NCBI GenBank assembly: GCA_963733945.1
Contig: CAVTFD010000010.1
Span: 72,281-136,280 of the forward strand
DNA length: 64,000 nt
Direction: 5' to 3'
Origin: AP-15 sp963733945
GTDB lineage: Bacteria > Pseudomonadota > Alphaproteobacteria > ATCC43930 > CGMCC-115725
This document shows positions 26,893 through 36,296 of the stretch, piece by piece (the first letter of the stretch is position 1; each line of letters begins with the position of its first letter). The translations under genes were made by a program, and so were the position numbers. The notes below the pieces were generated by a model. It was not told the DNA's origin. It searched no databases and worked only from the letters and a program-made list of their open reading frames with translations.

Positions 26893-27537
26893 TCAGCCTC
26901 GACCGTTCCGGAGGAACTTGCCGGGCAAGGCTCCGGTAGGCTCACCGTTTTCGAAGGTGATTTGGCCGTTGACCAGGATCCAGTCATATCCCTTGGATTT
27001 CTGGATGCGCCGCCACTCGCCGCCGGGCAGGTCTTCGGCGACTTCCGAGGGCAGAACCTCGAGTTTCTCGAGGTCATAGACCACGATGTCGGCGGGTGCG
27101 TTCTCCTTGATGGCGCCGCGGTCCTTGAAGCCACCTATATGGGCCGGCAAGTAGCTCAATTTGTAGTGCGCATCCTCCAGACTGATGGTCTTCTCGTCGC
27201 GGACGAGCCAGACCAGCATATCGGTCGGATAGATCCCGGCGGTCAGGAATTTGACATGGGCGCCGCCGTCGGAGACCCCGGCCACCACGAGGTTGGAATT
27301 CAACACCTCGGTGGTGAATTGGGCAGCCTCCCGCCCCTGGGTCGGAGCAAAAAACTCGGTGTCCAGATCGTCCTCGACGGCTGCGGTATACTGTCGGAAA
27401 CCAGGCTCGCCGAAGCGGGGTGCGACCCACGCGCTTTTGCCGCGGTGCTTGGTCAACAGACGACGGCCAGGGCGGATCACTACTCCCGGGGAGCCGATCG
27501 CAGGCAGTTCGCCGAAGCCGCGATCGAGGAGTCCGGG
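26893..27537 (-). pseudogene. N-acyl-D-amino-acid deacylase, C-terminal remnant
   Basis: Only the last third or so of a COG3653-type amidohydrolase is present. It shows VVAGVSDGGAHVKFLTAGIYP (catalytic Asp region), APADIVVYDLEKLEVLP and the closing ILVNGQITFENGEPTGALPGKFLR with a natural stop. In the coding direction the frame begins after a stop at 27538-27540 with no plausible start; the metal-binding N-terminal HxH half is missing. The remnant abuts the tRNA-Gln gene, so the loss may reflect an insertion or deletion event at the tRNA. A GTG at 27480 would give a 195-aa product that could not fold as an enzyme. Confidence 0.8.
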
Positions 27538-27635
27538 TCAAGGACCGGGCACGAAAAGTGGACGGATAACGGAAAACTTCGAGTGGAAACTTTCCGAACG
27601 AGCCGTACTTAGATCTCTAAGCTTCTGATTTAGCG

Positions 27636-27709
27636 TGGCTGGGGGACTAGGATTCGAACCTAGACTGGCGGAGTCAGAGTCCGCTGTCCTACCGTTAGAC
27701 GATCCCCCA
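27636..27709 (-). tRNA. tRNA-Gln (anticodon CUG), CCA encoded
   Basis: On the minus strand the acceptor stem TGGGGGA pairs with TCCCCCA, followed by discriminator G and an encoded CCA. The anticodon arm GCGGA-CTCTGAC-TCCGC gives anticodon CUG, and the T arm CTAGG-TTCGAAT-CCTAG is perfect. The D arm (GTCTAACGGTAGGAC) has the conserved GG. It reads the CAG glutamine codon. Confidence 0.95.
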
Positions 27710-27963
27710 TCCGGGCACCTTTGCTGATAGCACAATGTACGGGTGCTGGGTAGAGGCCGGCATGGCGCGTGTCGTAACGACCATGACGCGTTAGTTTTCG
27801 AGCGCGCCGGCAGTACGCGGAGCCTGCCGCATGCTTTGCGACGTTGGCCCCGGCGCGCGTGCCCCGGACGCGACCGGATTGCGGCGGCATTTGAGAAGTT
27901 TTGTTTCGAGCACCGGCTGCGCTACCATCAGCGGTCGCATTTGATTGGGATGGTTCGCTGGAC

Positions 27964-29079
27964 GTGCAGAAGCCGCTGAACAGCGCAGAACCGGCAGGGG
28001 GCACCACCACCGCTTCCGACACCAGCGGGTTCGCGCCTGTCACAGCATTGCGGGCGCCGCCGGCAACAGTCGGGGAGTTCGCCGCGGTGGCGCGGTCTCA
28101 GCGTCCCGTGCCCCGCTTTGCCGCCCCCGTCGCCGCGCTCGACCTCGGCACCAACAATTGCCGACTCTTGGTGGCGCGACCGACAGGCGGCGGATTTCGC
28201 GTCGTGGACGCGTTTTCCCGCATCGTCCGGCTCGGCGAGGGATTGGCCGCGACCGGGGCGCTGTCAGCGGAAGCGATCGAGCGGACCTTGGATGCACTCA
28301 AGGTCTGTGCCGGCAAAATCGCATACCGGCGGATCGCGAATGGGCGTTACGTTGCGACGGAAGCCTGCCGCCGCGCCGCGAATTGCGAGGCCTTCCTCGC
28401 CCGCGTGCGCGAGGAAGTCGGGCTCGAAATCGAGATCATTTCCACCGCCGAGGAGGCGCGCCTTGTCGTTTCCGGGTGCGCCCCGCTGCTCGATCCACGC
28501 ATTCCCTATGCTATCGTATTCGATATTGGCGGCGGCTCGACCGAGATCGTCTGGCTGCGCCTCGATCGAGGGCGAGACCGGCGACGCCGTCGCCCGAGGA
28601 TCCTGGGGTCGGTCTCGCTGCCTTTGGGGGTCGTCACCTTGACCGACCGGTTTGGCGGCGAGGTCTCGCCCACGGCTTATCGCATGATGGTCGACGAGAC
28701 GGCCTGGGCCTTGCGGTCGTTTGAGAATACCCACCGCATCCTGCCTCGTGTCCGCGGCGGCCGGGTGCAGATGCTGGGCAGCTCGGGCACGGTCACGACC
28801 CTGGCCGGCATCCATCTGGCGCTGCCGCGCTATACGCGCGCCCTGGTCGACGGCAGCAGCCTGACTTTCGAGCAGATCGCCGCGGTGTCGGCGCATCTGG
28901 CGGGTCTCGACCTCGCCGGCCGCGCCGCCAGCCCGTGCGTCGGGCGCGAGCGCGCCGATCTGGTGCTGAGCGGGTGCGCCATCCTCGACGCGATCTGCGA
29001 GACCTGGCCCGTCGGCCGGCTACGGGTCGCCGATCGCGGCGTGCGCGAGGGCATTCTGTTCGATCTGATCCAGGGATAA
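27964..29079 (+). CDS. ppx: Exopolyphosphatase / guanosine pentaphosphate phosphohydrolase (Ppx/GppA)
   Basis: An ASKHA-fold phosphatase that degrades polyphosphate and/or pppGpp. The two phosphate-binding loops are ALDLGTNNCRLL (early) and IVFDIGGGSTEIVW (middle), with GSSGTVTTLAG further on. The catalytic domain starts only around codon 28135, so the N-terminal leader of about 55 residues is Ala/Pro-rich and the start is uncertain: GTG 27964 is chosen, with TTG 27901 and GTG 28087 as alternatives. It lies directly upstream of rlmE with one base between stop and start, an order conserved in many alphaproteobacteria. Which substrate dominates cannot be told. Confidence 0.88.
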   Translation: MQKPLNSAEPAGGTTTASDTSGFAPVTALRAPPATVGEFAAVARSQRPVPRFAAPVAALDLGTNNCRLLVARPTGGGFRVVDAFSRIVRLGEGLAATGALSAEAIERTLDALKVCAGKIAYRRIANGRYVATEACRRAANCEAFLARVREEVGLEIEIISTAEEARLVVSGCAPLLDPRIPYAIVFDIGGGSTEIVWLRLDRGRDRRRRRPRILGSVSLPLGVVTLTDRFGGEVSPTAYRMMVDETAWALRSFENTHRILPRVRGGRVQMLGSSGTVTTLAGIHLALPRYTRALVDGSSLTFEQIAAVSAHLAGLDLAGRAASPCVGRERADLVLSGCAILDAICETWPVGRLRVADRGVREGILFDLIQG

Positions 29080-29080
29080 G

Positions 29081-29764
29081 GTGACGAAGGGCAGAGGCGG
29101 CTCCGGCGAACGGCCGGCCGCCGTGCGACCGCACAAATCCCGGAGGCGCAAACCCTCCTCGACAGAGTGGCTGTCGCGTCAGCTGAACGATCCCTATGTC
29201 GCAGCCGCGCGTCGGCGGGGCTACCGGTCTCGCGCCGCATTCAAGCTGATCGAGCTCGATCAACGCTTCCACCTGCTGCGGCCGGGGCGTCACGTCGTTG
29301 ATCTCGGCTGTGCTCCGGGCGGTTGGACCCAGGTCGCGGTCGAGCGCGTCGGTGCGCGTGGGCGCGTGTTGGGCGTCGACCTCGCCGAGATCGCACCGCT
29401 TGCCGGCGCCAGCTTTCTACACGCGGACCTGCGCGATTCCGAGGCGGCGGCAGTCATCGGGCAGGCGCTGGGCGCCGGCGCCAATGTTGTCTTGAGTGAT
29501 ATGGCGCCGCCCGCGACCGGCCATGCCGGAACCGACCATCTGCGAATCGTCGCCCTTGCCGAATGCGCCTTTGCGGTCGCCGAACAAATCCTCGAACCCG
29601 GCGGGATCTTCGTCGCCAAGGTGTTTCAGGGCGGCGCCGAGGGCGAATTGCTCGCCCGCCTGAAGCAGTCCTTCACCGAGCTGCGCCATGCCAAACCGCC
29701 GGCGAGCCGCGCCGAATCGGCCGAGACCTATGTTGTCGCGAAAGGGTTCCGCCGGAGCGCGTAA
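29081..29764 (+). CDS. rlmE: 23S rRNA (uridine-2552-2'-O)-methyltransferase
   Basis: RlmE/FtsJ methylates the ribose of U2552 in the ribosomal A loop with S-adenosylmethionine. The 227-aa protein has a basic N-terminus. The catalytic tetrad K-D-K-E is seen as Lys in RAAFKLIELD, Asp in VLSDMAPP, Lys in FVAKVFQGG and Glu in RAESAETYVVAKGF; the SAM loop is VVDLGCAPGGWTQV. Start is GTG 29081, one base after the ppx stop, so translation is coupled. Confidence 0.95.
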   Translation: MTKGRGGSGERPAAVRPHKSRRRKPSSTEWLSRQLNDPYVAAARRRGYRSRAAFKLIELDQRFHLLRPGRHVVDLGCAPGGWTQVAVERVGARGRVLGVDLAEIAPLAGASFLHADLRDSEAAAVIGQALGAGANVVLSDMAPPATGHAGTDHLRIVALAECAFAVAEQILEPGGIFVAKVFQGGAEGELLARLKQSFTELRHAKPPASRAESAETYVVAKGFRRSA

Positions 29765-29851
29765 ACGCCGCACCGCACCTATATCTGTGCCCATGGCTTT
29801 TGACCGCGGCGCGCTTGTGTATAGTGCGCTGTCATCGCTTAGGAGGCGCGG

Positions 29852-31315
29852 ATGGAAATCCGGCAGGCGCTGACATTCGACGACGTGATGCTGGTCCCGG
29901 CGGCTTCTGCGGTCCTGCCTGGCGAGACCGACACCCGCACTCGGCTGACCCGCGAGATCGAGCTCGGCATTCCGCTGGTCTCGGCAGCGATGGACACCGT
30001 GACCGAAGGCGCCCTGGCGATTGCGTTGGCCCAGGCCGGCGGCATCGGTGTAATCCACCGCAACATGCCGATCGCGCAGCAGGCGGACGAGGTCCGCAAG
30101 GTTAAGAAATTCGAGGCCGGGATGGTCGTCAACCCGGTCACGATCCACCCCGACGAGACCTTGGCCGATGCGCTGCGGCTGATGGCGGATCACCATATCT
30201 CGGGCATCCCGGTGGTCGAACGCGGATCTGGTCGGCTCGCCGGGATTCTGACCAACCGCGATGTGCGCTTTGCCACCGACGCGCGCCAGCCGGTCGCCGA
30301 GCTGATGACCAAGGACGAGCTCGTGACGGTGCGCGAGAACGTCGGGCGCGACGAGGCTAAACGCCTGCTCCATCTGCATCGTATCGAAAAGCTGGTGGTC
30401 GTCGATGAAGCCTATCGCTGCATCGGACTGATTACGGTCAAGGACATCGAAAAGGCCCAGCGTTTTCCGACGGCATGCAAGGACGCGCAGGGCCGGCTGC
30501 GCGTCGCTGCCGCAACCGGCACTGGCGCCGACGGGATCGAGCGGGCGGAAGCGCTGTTTGACGCCGGGCTCGACGTGCTCGTCGTCGATACCGCCCACGG
30601 TCACTCCGACCGGGTGATCGCGGCAGTTCGGGAGGTCCGCCGCCTGTCGAACTATACCCAGGTCATCGCGGGCAACGTCGTGACCGCGGAGGGCGCCCGG
30701 GCATTGATCGAAGCCGGCGCCGATGCGGTCAAGGTCGGGGTCGGACCGGCTTCGATCTGTACGACCCGCGTGGTTGCCGGGGTCGGCGTGCCGCAATTCA
30801 CCGCAATCGTCGACACCGTCGCCGAATGCCGCAAATTCGGCGTGCCGGTGATCGGCGACGGCGGCATCAAATTTTCCGGCGACCTCGCCAAGGCGATCGC
30901 CGCCGGGGCCGATTGCGCGATGCTGGGCTCGCTGTTCGCCGGCACCGACGAGAGCCCGGGCGAAGTGTTTCTCTATCAAGGCCGCAGTTACAAATATTAT
31001 CGCGGCATGGGCTCGATCGGCGCGATGGCGCGCGGCTCGGCCGACCGCTATTTCCAGCAGGAAGTGACCAGCACCTTGAAGCTCGTGCCCGAGGGGGTCG
31101 AGGGACGGGTGCCGCATAAGGGGCCGGTCGGCAATATCGTCCATCAGCTGATCGGCGGGCTGCGCGCGGGAATGGGCTATACCGGTAACCGCACGATCCG
31201 CGAGATGCAGGAGAATTGCACCTTTATCCGGATCACGCCGTCGGGCCTGCGCGAGAGCCATGTCCACGACATCGCGATGACCCGTGAGGCGCCCAATTAT
31301 CCGTCCGAACATTGA
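29852..31315 (+). CDS. guaB: IMP dehydrogenase
   Basis: GuaB oxidises IMP to XMP with NAD+, the committed step to GMP. The 487-aa protein has the full architecture: barrel start LTFDDVMLVPAAS, a two-CBS-domain insert (about residues 95-205), the catalytic Cys loop GPASICTTRVVAGVG, and the flap ending near YFQQEVTSTLKLVPEG. A ribosome site (AGGAGGCGCGG) precedes ATG 29852. rsmB and guaA follow on the same strand, a typical alphaproteobacterial arrangement. Confidence 0.97.
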   Translation: MEIRQALTFDDVMLVPAASAVLPGETDTRTRLTREIELGIPLVSAAMDTVTEGALAIALAQAGGIGVIHRNMPIAQQADEVRKVKKFEAGMVVNPVTIHPDETLADALRLMADHHISGIPVVERGSGRLAGILTNRDVRFATDARQPVAELMTKDELVTVRENVGRDEAKRLLHLHRIEKLVVVDEAYRCIGLITVKDIEKAQRFPTACKDAQGRLRVAAATGTGADGIERAEALFDAGLDVLVVDTAHGHSDRVIAAVREVRRLSNYTQVIAGNVVTAEGARALIEAGADAVKVGVGPASICTTRVVAGVGVPQFTAIVDTVAECRKFGVPVIGDGGIKFSGDLAKAIAAGADCAMLGSLFAGTDESPGEVFLYQGRSYKYYRGMGSIGAMARGSADRYFQQEVTSTLKLVPEGVEGRVPHKGPVGNIVHQLIGGLRAGMGYTGNRTIREMQENCTFIRITPSGLRESHVHDIAMTREAPNYPSEH

Positions 31316-31427
31316 GCCTGCATCCTTTAGGCGGCAGGCGCCGCAAATCTCTCCTTCTCCCCGCCTACGGGAAGAGGCTCGCGGTGACCGGCGGCCCAGG
31401 ATTTGGAACAAGTCCGACGGGAGCCTG

Positions 31428-32762
31428 TTGACCCCGGGCGCACAGGTCGCCGCCGCGATCGAGATCCTCGCTGAAATCGAGACCCGGCAGCGCCCGGCCG
31501 ACGATGCCGCGGCCGACTATTTCCGGCGCCGGCGCTATATCGGTTCCAAGGACCGGGCGCTGATCGCCGGCCATGTCTATGCCGTGCTGCGGCATCGCAC
31601 CTCGCTCGATTGGTGGATCGCGAGGATCGGCAGGGGCGCGGTTGCGACCGCGGCGCGAAGCCGGGTGCTGGCTGCCTTGGTGCTGGCCGAGGGCTGGCGG
31701 CCGGAGACCGTCGCGGCATGCTGCGACGGCGACCGCTTTCGCCCGGCGCAGCTGAGCGCAGCCGAGGCGCCGCTGGTCAACGGCCTCGCCAATTGCACCC
31801 TGCGCCACCCGCAGATGCCGCGCGCGGTCGCGAACGATTTGCCGGAATGGCTGGAGCCCTATCTCGAACGGGTCTTTGGCAAAAGTCTCGAACGCGAGAT
31901 GGCGGCGCTCAACGGGCCAGCACCGATCGATCTGCGGATCAATCTGCTAAAGGCCGACCGCGAGACAGCGCGCCGCGCGCTCGCCGCCGAGGGAGTCAGG
32001 ACCGAGCCGACCCCTTGGTCGCCGGTCGGGCTTCGCCTCGCCGAGCGGATGCCGCTGTCTGGTTTGACCGCCTTCAAAGACGGTCTCTTCGACGTTCAGG
32101 ACGAGGGCTCGCAGATCGCCGCCTTGCTGGCGGGCGCGCGGCCAGGGATGCGGGTCGTCGATTTCTGCGCCGGGGCCGGCGGCAAGACGTTGGCATTGGC
32201 GGCCGGAATGGCCAATCGCGGCAAACTCGTCGCCTGCGACGTCTCGGCGCGCCGGCTCGAGCGCGCCGCCCGCCGGCTGCGCCGCGCCGGGGTCGGCAAT
32301 GTCGAGCGCCGCACACTGGCCAGCGAGCGCGACAAATGGGTCAAGCGGCACGCCGGCGGGTTTGACCGGGTGTTTGTCGACGTCCCCTGCCTCGGCACCG
32401 GGACCTGGCGGCGCAACCCCGACGCCAAATGGCGCTCGCGCCCCGAAGACCTTGCCGAGTTGGTCGAGCGCCAACAACAGATCCTGCGCAGTGCGGCGCG
32501 CCTGGTTCGCCCCGGCGGCCGCCTCGTTTACGCGACATGCTCGCTGCTGCGCGAGGAGGACGAGGCGCAGACCGAAGCCTTTCTCGCCGACGCACCCGAT
32601 TTCTCGCTGGTGCCGGCCGCACGCGCCTGGGAAGAGACGATCGGGGGTAACTCACCCGGCGGCGAGGACTATCTGTTTCTGACCCCTGCGCGGCACGGCA
32701 CCGACGGGTTTTTTGTCGCTGTGTTCGAGCGCCGACCGGAAAAATCGGAGGACCATCGCTGA
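31428..32762 (+). CDS. rsmB: RsmB/NOP-family 16S rRNA (cytosine-C5)-methyltransferase
   Basis: A 444-aa (from TTG 31428) SAM-dependent RNA m5C methyltransferase. An NusB-like helical N-terminal domain (YIGSKDRALIAGHVYAVLRH) is followed by the catalytic domain with the SAM loop DFCAGAGGKTLALA, motif IV DVPCLGTGTWRRNP and motif VI YATCSLLREEDE, each with its Cys. The open frame starts at 31284 inside guaB, but codons before about 31428 are repeat-like and unrelated, so TTG 31428 (preceded by GACGGGAG) is preferred; CTG or GTG starts cannot be excluded. The stop overlaps the guaA ATG by one base. Confidence 0.88.
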   Translation: MTPGAQVAAAIEILAEIETRQRPADDAAADYFRRRRYIGSKDRALIAGHVYAVLRHRTSLDWWIARIGRGAVATAARSRVLAALVLAEGWRPETVAACCDGDRFRPAQLSAAEAPLVNGLANCTLRHPQMPRAVANDLPEWLEPYLERVFGKSLEREMAALNGPAPIDLRINLLKADRETARRALAAEGVRTEPTPWSPVGLRLAERMPLSGLTAFKDGLFDVQDEGSQIAALLAGARPGMRVVDFCAGAGGKTLALAAGMANRGKLVACDVSARRLERAARRLRRAGVGNVERRTLASERDKWVKRHAGGFDRVFVDVPCLGTGTWRRNPDAKWRSRPEDLAELVERQQQILRSAARLVRPGGRLVYATCSLLREEDEAQTEAFLADAPDFSLVPAARAWEETIGGNSPGGEDYLFLTPARHGTDGFFVAVFERRPEKSEDHR

Positions 32763-34309
32763 TGTCGGACCGCATCCTGATCCTCGATTTCGGCAGCCAG
32801 GTCACCCAGCTGATCGCCCGCCGGGTGCGCGAGAGCGGGGTCTATTGCGAGATCCACCCGTATACGATCGGCGAGGACAAGGTCCGCTATTTCGACCCGC
32901 GCGCGATCATCCTGTCGGGCGGTCCGGCCTCGGTGACCGAAGGCGCCTCGCCGCGCGCGCCCGCGACCGCGTTCCAGCTCGGCGTGCCGGTGCTGGGGAT
33001 CTGCTACGGCATGCAGACGATGTGCGACGAATTGGGTGGCCGCGTCGCGTTGAGCGAGCATCAGGAGTTCGGCCGCGCCTTTGTCGACATCATCGACGAC
33101 TGCCTGTTGTTCGACGGACTGTGGCCCAAAGGCGGACGCGCACAGGTATGGATGAGCCATGGGGACAAGGTCGACGCGCTGCCGGCCGGCTTCCGCGCCG
33201 TCGCCGCCAGCGAAGCTGCACCCTACGCCGCGATCGCCGACGACGAGCGGCGCTTTTACGGCTTTCTGTTCCACCCCGAAGTCGCGCACACCCCGCAGGG
33301 CGCCGAACTGCTGCGCAACTTCACCCACAAGGTGGCCGGCTGCCGCGGCGATTGGACGATGGCGCTGTTTCACGCGCAAGCGCTCGAGCGCATCCGGCGC
33401 CAGGTCGGCCACGGCAATATCGTGTGCGGCCTGTCGGGCGGGGTCGATTCCGCGGTCGCGGCGGCATTGTTGCACGAGGCGGTCGGCGACCAGCTGACCT
33501 GCATCTTTGTCGATACCGGCCTGTTGCGCGCCGGCGAGGCCGAAGAGGTCGTCGACCTGTTCCGCCGTCACTACAACATCCCGCTCATTCATCGCGATGC
33601 AGGCGATTTGTTTCTGGCCAAGCTCGCCGGCGTCACCGATCCCGAAGAAAAGCGCAAGCGGATCGGCGCCGTCTTTATCGACGTGTTCGACGAGGAGGCG
33701 CAGAAATTGGGTGATGTCGAGTTTCTCGCCCAGGGGACGCTCTATCCCGATGTGATCGAGTTGACGAGTGCCATCGGCGGCCCCTCGGTCACGATCAAAT
33801 CGCATCACAATGTCGGCGGGCTGCCCGAGCGCATGAAATTGAGACTGGTCGAGCCATTGCGCGAACTGTTCAAGGACGAGGTGCGCGCCTTGGGCCGCGA
33901 GCTTGGCCTGCCGGAACGGATCGTCGGGCGCCACCCGTTTCCCGGGCCGGGTCTGGCCATCCGCATCCCCGGCGAGGTCACCCGCGAAAAAGCGGCGATT
34001 TTGCGCAAGGCCGATGCGGTGTTTATCGAGGAGATCCGCAACGCCGGGCTCTACGACGCGATCTGGCAGGCCTTCGCGGTGCTGTTGCCGGTCCGCAGCG
34101 TCGGGGTCATGGGCGATGCGCGCACCTACGATTACGCCTGCGCCCTGCGCGCGGTGACCTCGACCGACGGGATGACCGCCGACACCTTCCCGTTTCCCCA
34201 TGAATTTCTCGGCCGCACCGCGACCCGCATCATCAACGAGGTGCGCGGCATCAACCGGGTCGTCTACGACGTAACCTCAAAACCGCCCGGAACCATCGAG
34301 TGGGAGTGA
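32762..34309 (+). CDS. guaA: GMP synthase (glutamine-hydrolysing)
   Basis: GuaA aminates XMP to GMP. The 515-aa protein contains the class I glutamine amidotransferase domain with nucleophile Cys in GICYGMQ and His-Pro-Glu in LFHPEVAHTP, the ATP pyrophosphatase P-loop SGGVDSAVAAALLHEA at about residue 225, and the C-terminal dimerisation domain ending KPPGTIEWE. Start ATG 32762 overlaps the rsmB stop (TGATG), indicating coupled translation. Confidence 0.97.
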   Translation: MSDRILILDFGSQVTQLIARRVRESGVYCEIHPYTIGEDKVRYFDPRAIILSGGPASVTEGASPRAPATAFQLGVPVLGICYGMQTMCDELGGRVALSEHQEFGRAFVDIIDDCLLFDGLWPKGGRAQVWMSHGDKVDALPAGFRAVAASEAAPYAAIADDERRFYGFLFHPEVAHTPQGAELLRNFTHKVAGCRGDWTMALFHAQALERIRRQVGHGNIVCGLSGGVDSAVAAALLHEAVGDQLTCIFVDTGLLRAGEAEEVVDLFRRHYNIPLIHRDAGDLFLAKLAGVTDPEEKRKRIGAVFIDVFDEEAQKLGDVEFLAQGTLYPDVIELTSAIGGPSVTIKSHHNVGGLPERMKLRLVEPLRELFKDEVRALGRELGLPERIVGRHPFPGPGLAIRIPGEVTREKAAILRKADAVFIEEIRNAGLYDAIWQAFAVLLPVRSVGVMGDARTYDYACALRAVTSTDGMTADTFPFPHEFLGRTATRIINEVRGINRVVYDVTSKPPGTIEWE

Positions 34310-34429
34310 GGCATACCAACAACCGTTCCTTTCCTGCGTCCAGGAAACGTGGCCGGGCGGTGACGTTACTCGCGGCATTCTCGGTCGGCATGCTTTTTAT
34401 TCCTTCGGTGAGACTGTCACAGAGGCGGT

Positions 34430-35809
34430 TTAATATTCGAACCACTGTTTCAGTGCGGCGTTCTTCTCGGGTGTGTAGGGCGGGAACAGATGGTCGATCG
34501 CGACATCCGGCGGCGAGATCAGCATCGACTTGGCGTGGGTCAGCATGTCGAAGCCGTATTTTCCATAGTAATGGCCCATGCCGGCCGGCCCGACGCCGCC
34601 GAACGGCATGGTCTCGACGAACAGATAAACGTTCACTAGGTTCACCCCGCCCCCGCCGTAGGACAGCTCGCCGATGAACCGGTCGATGGTCTTCTGGTCT
34701 CGACTGAACACGAAGCCGGAGAGTGGACGCGGCGTCGCCGCAATCCGCGTGAACGCCTCGTCGAGGGATTTGTAGGTCAGGATCGGTAGGATCGGCCCGA
34801 AGACTTCGTCCTCCATAACCTTGTCGTCCCAGGTGACGGGATAAAGAAGCGTGGGATCGAGGTAGTGCGCTTCCGGATCTGACTTGCCGCCGGCGATCAC
34901 CTTGGCGGGGTCGATGAGCGAGGCCAGCCGATCAACCGCATGCGCATTGATGATGCGCGAATAGTCAGAATTGGATTTCGGGTCATCACCAAAGAGCTCA
35001 ACCAGCGCCGTCTTGGCCTCGGCGACGAAGGCGTCCGCGACAGACTCGTGGACATAGGCGTAGCCCGGCGAGGTGCACCATTGACCGCCCCAAGCCATCG
35101 CGCCCCAAACGATTTTCTTCGCAGCGTCGGGGATGTTTGCGGTCTCGTCCACCAGCGCCGGGTTCATCCCACCGAGTTCGAGTAGGACGGGGGTGAGGTT
35201 TTCCGCAGCCGCCCGCGCGACAATCTTACCGACAAAGGTGCTGCCGGTGAAAAAGACGAAGTCGAACGGCAGTTTCAGGAGTTCGGTATTCTGCTCCTTA
35301 CCGCCGGGCACCGCGGTCACGGCGCTTGGATCGAAATATTTCGGGACAAGCTCGAGCAGCACATTGTTCGTCGCCGTGAGCGCTTCACTCAGTGTGAGAA
35401 TGCAGGTGTTGCCGGCCGCGAGCGCCGCGAGCGCCGGACGGATCAGCAAGAGCAAGGGTCCGTTGAACGGGCCAATGATCAACGCCACGCCATATGGCTC
35501 GCGATAGATCATCCCCTTGTGACCGGTTTCGGCCAGGAAGCGGGGGACGGGCGCTTCGATTGGCTTCATCCACTCCTTCAGCTGGCTCTTCTGGACCTGG
35601 GTCTCCCCCGCCGACGCCTGGGTCTCAAAGATATATTCCTGCGAAGCAGTCTTGAAATCCTTAGCCATCGCCTCCTGAAGGCGCCGCTCGTTCTCCCCGA
35701 TCATGCGGGCCATGCGGTCGAGTTGTTCGACGCGCCACTCGTAGGTGCGTGTGACCCCCGTGGCGAAGAGCGCCTTCTGGGCGTCGAAGATGTCCTGGAA
35801 CCGATTCAT
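34430..35809 (-). CDS. Aldehyde dehydrogenase family protein
   Basis: A 459-aa NAD(P)-dependent aldehyde dehydrogenase of the class that lacks an N-terminal extension (coniferyl- or fatty-aldehyde-dehydrogenase-like). Visible motifs are GPFNGPLLLLIRPALAALAA, the glycine motif FTGSTFVGKIV, the general base Glu in LLELGGMNPALVD and the catalytic Cys in GGQWCTSPG. A C-terminal hydrophobic tail (FEYlike) is absent. Start ATG 35809 follows a GAGG. It is the last gene of an adh-gfa-aldh operon (11-bp gap from gfa), so the likely chain is alcohol to aldehyde to acid (inference). Confidence 0.9.
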   Translation of the reverse strand: MNRFQDIFDAQKALFATGVTRTYEWRVEQLDRMARMIGENERRLQEAMAKDFKTASQEYIFETQASAGETQVQKSQLKEWMKPIEAPVPRFLAETGHKGMIYREPYGVALIIGPFNGPLLLLIRPALAALAAGNTCILTLSEALTATNNVLLELVPKYFDPSAVTAVPGGKEQNTELLKLPFDFVFFTGSTFVGKIVARAAAENLTPVLLELGGMNPALVDETANIPDAAKKIVWGAMAWGGQWCTSPGYAYVHESVADAFVAEAKTALVELFGDDPKSNSDYSRIINAHAVDRLASLIDPAKVIAGGKSDPEAHYLDPTLLYPVTWDDKVMEDEVFGPILPILTYKSLDEAFTRIAATPRPLSGFVFSRDQKTIDRFIGELSYGGGGVNLVNVYLFVETMPFGGVGPAGMGHYYGKYGFDMLTHAKSMLISPPDVAIDHLFPPYTPEKNAALKQWFEY

Positions 35810-35820
35810 GAGGGCCTCGC

Positions 35821-36255
35821 CTAGATGTCTGGATTGCCGTCGAATTGCTTCGCGCCGGGAACCGGGCTGACCCAGGGCCTGCGCCGGCCCACAAACAGCT
35901 CCCACACCGGGTGGAACCATTCGTTGGAATCGAGGGGCCCGACCTTGACCATTATCAGATCCGGGGTCAGGTCGGGCTCGGTGGTCAGCGGCGAACCGCA
36001 GCGCGGACAGTAGCGGCGCAAGACCCTAAGTCCGCTCGTCCCGATGTCGCCGAAGACCGCCGTCTCCCCGGTGATCGTCATCGCGCTGCGGTGGATGAAG
36101 ATGATGGTTGAGAAGGCGCTCCCAGATTGCGGCCGGCAGCGGTTGCAGTGGCAAAGGCCGTCCACCATCGGATTTTCGGTGACTTTGTAGGTGACCGCGC
36201 CGCACATGCAGCGGCCCGTCAGCGTGTCCGGGCCTTGGGGTGCGTCGTTGCTCAT
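35821..36255 (-). CDS. GFA/CENP-V-type zinc protein
   Basis: A 144-aa member of the glutathione-dependent formaldehyde-activating (GFA) family fold, which binds zinc through Cys clusters. GRCMCGAVTY, LCHCNRCRPQSGSAF and YCPRCGSPL are all present. Its enzymatic role is disputed even in well-studied relatives; most members are only known as zinc-binding proteins of aldehyde or thiol-adduct metabolism. It is sandwiched between alcohol and aldehyde dehydrogenase genes on one strand (gaps 41 and 11 bp), supporting a helper role in aldehyde detoxification. Confidence 0.88.
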   Translation of the reverse strand: MSNDAPQGPDTLTGRCMCGAVTYKVTENPMVDGLCHCNRCRPQSGSAFSTIIFIHRSAMTITGETAVFGDIGTSGLRVLRRYCPRCGSPLTTEPDLTPDLIMVKVGPLDSNEWFHPVWELFVGRRRPWVSPVPGAKQFDGNPDI

Positions 36256-36296
36256 CGTTCTACCTTTGGACAGAGAACCGCGGTCGGACGGGGCGC

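Noticed and set aside
29417..31411. 664-codon open frame antisense to rlmE and guaB
   Set aside because: Long complementary frames are common in high-GC DNA; sense strand holds guaB and rlmE with full motifs.
32669..34201. 510-codon frame antisense to guaA
   Set aside because: Mirror of a conserved gene with no motif of its own.
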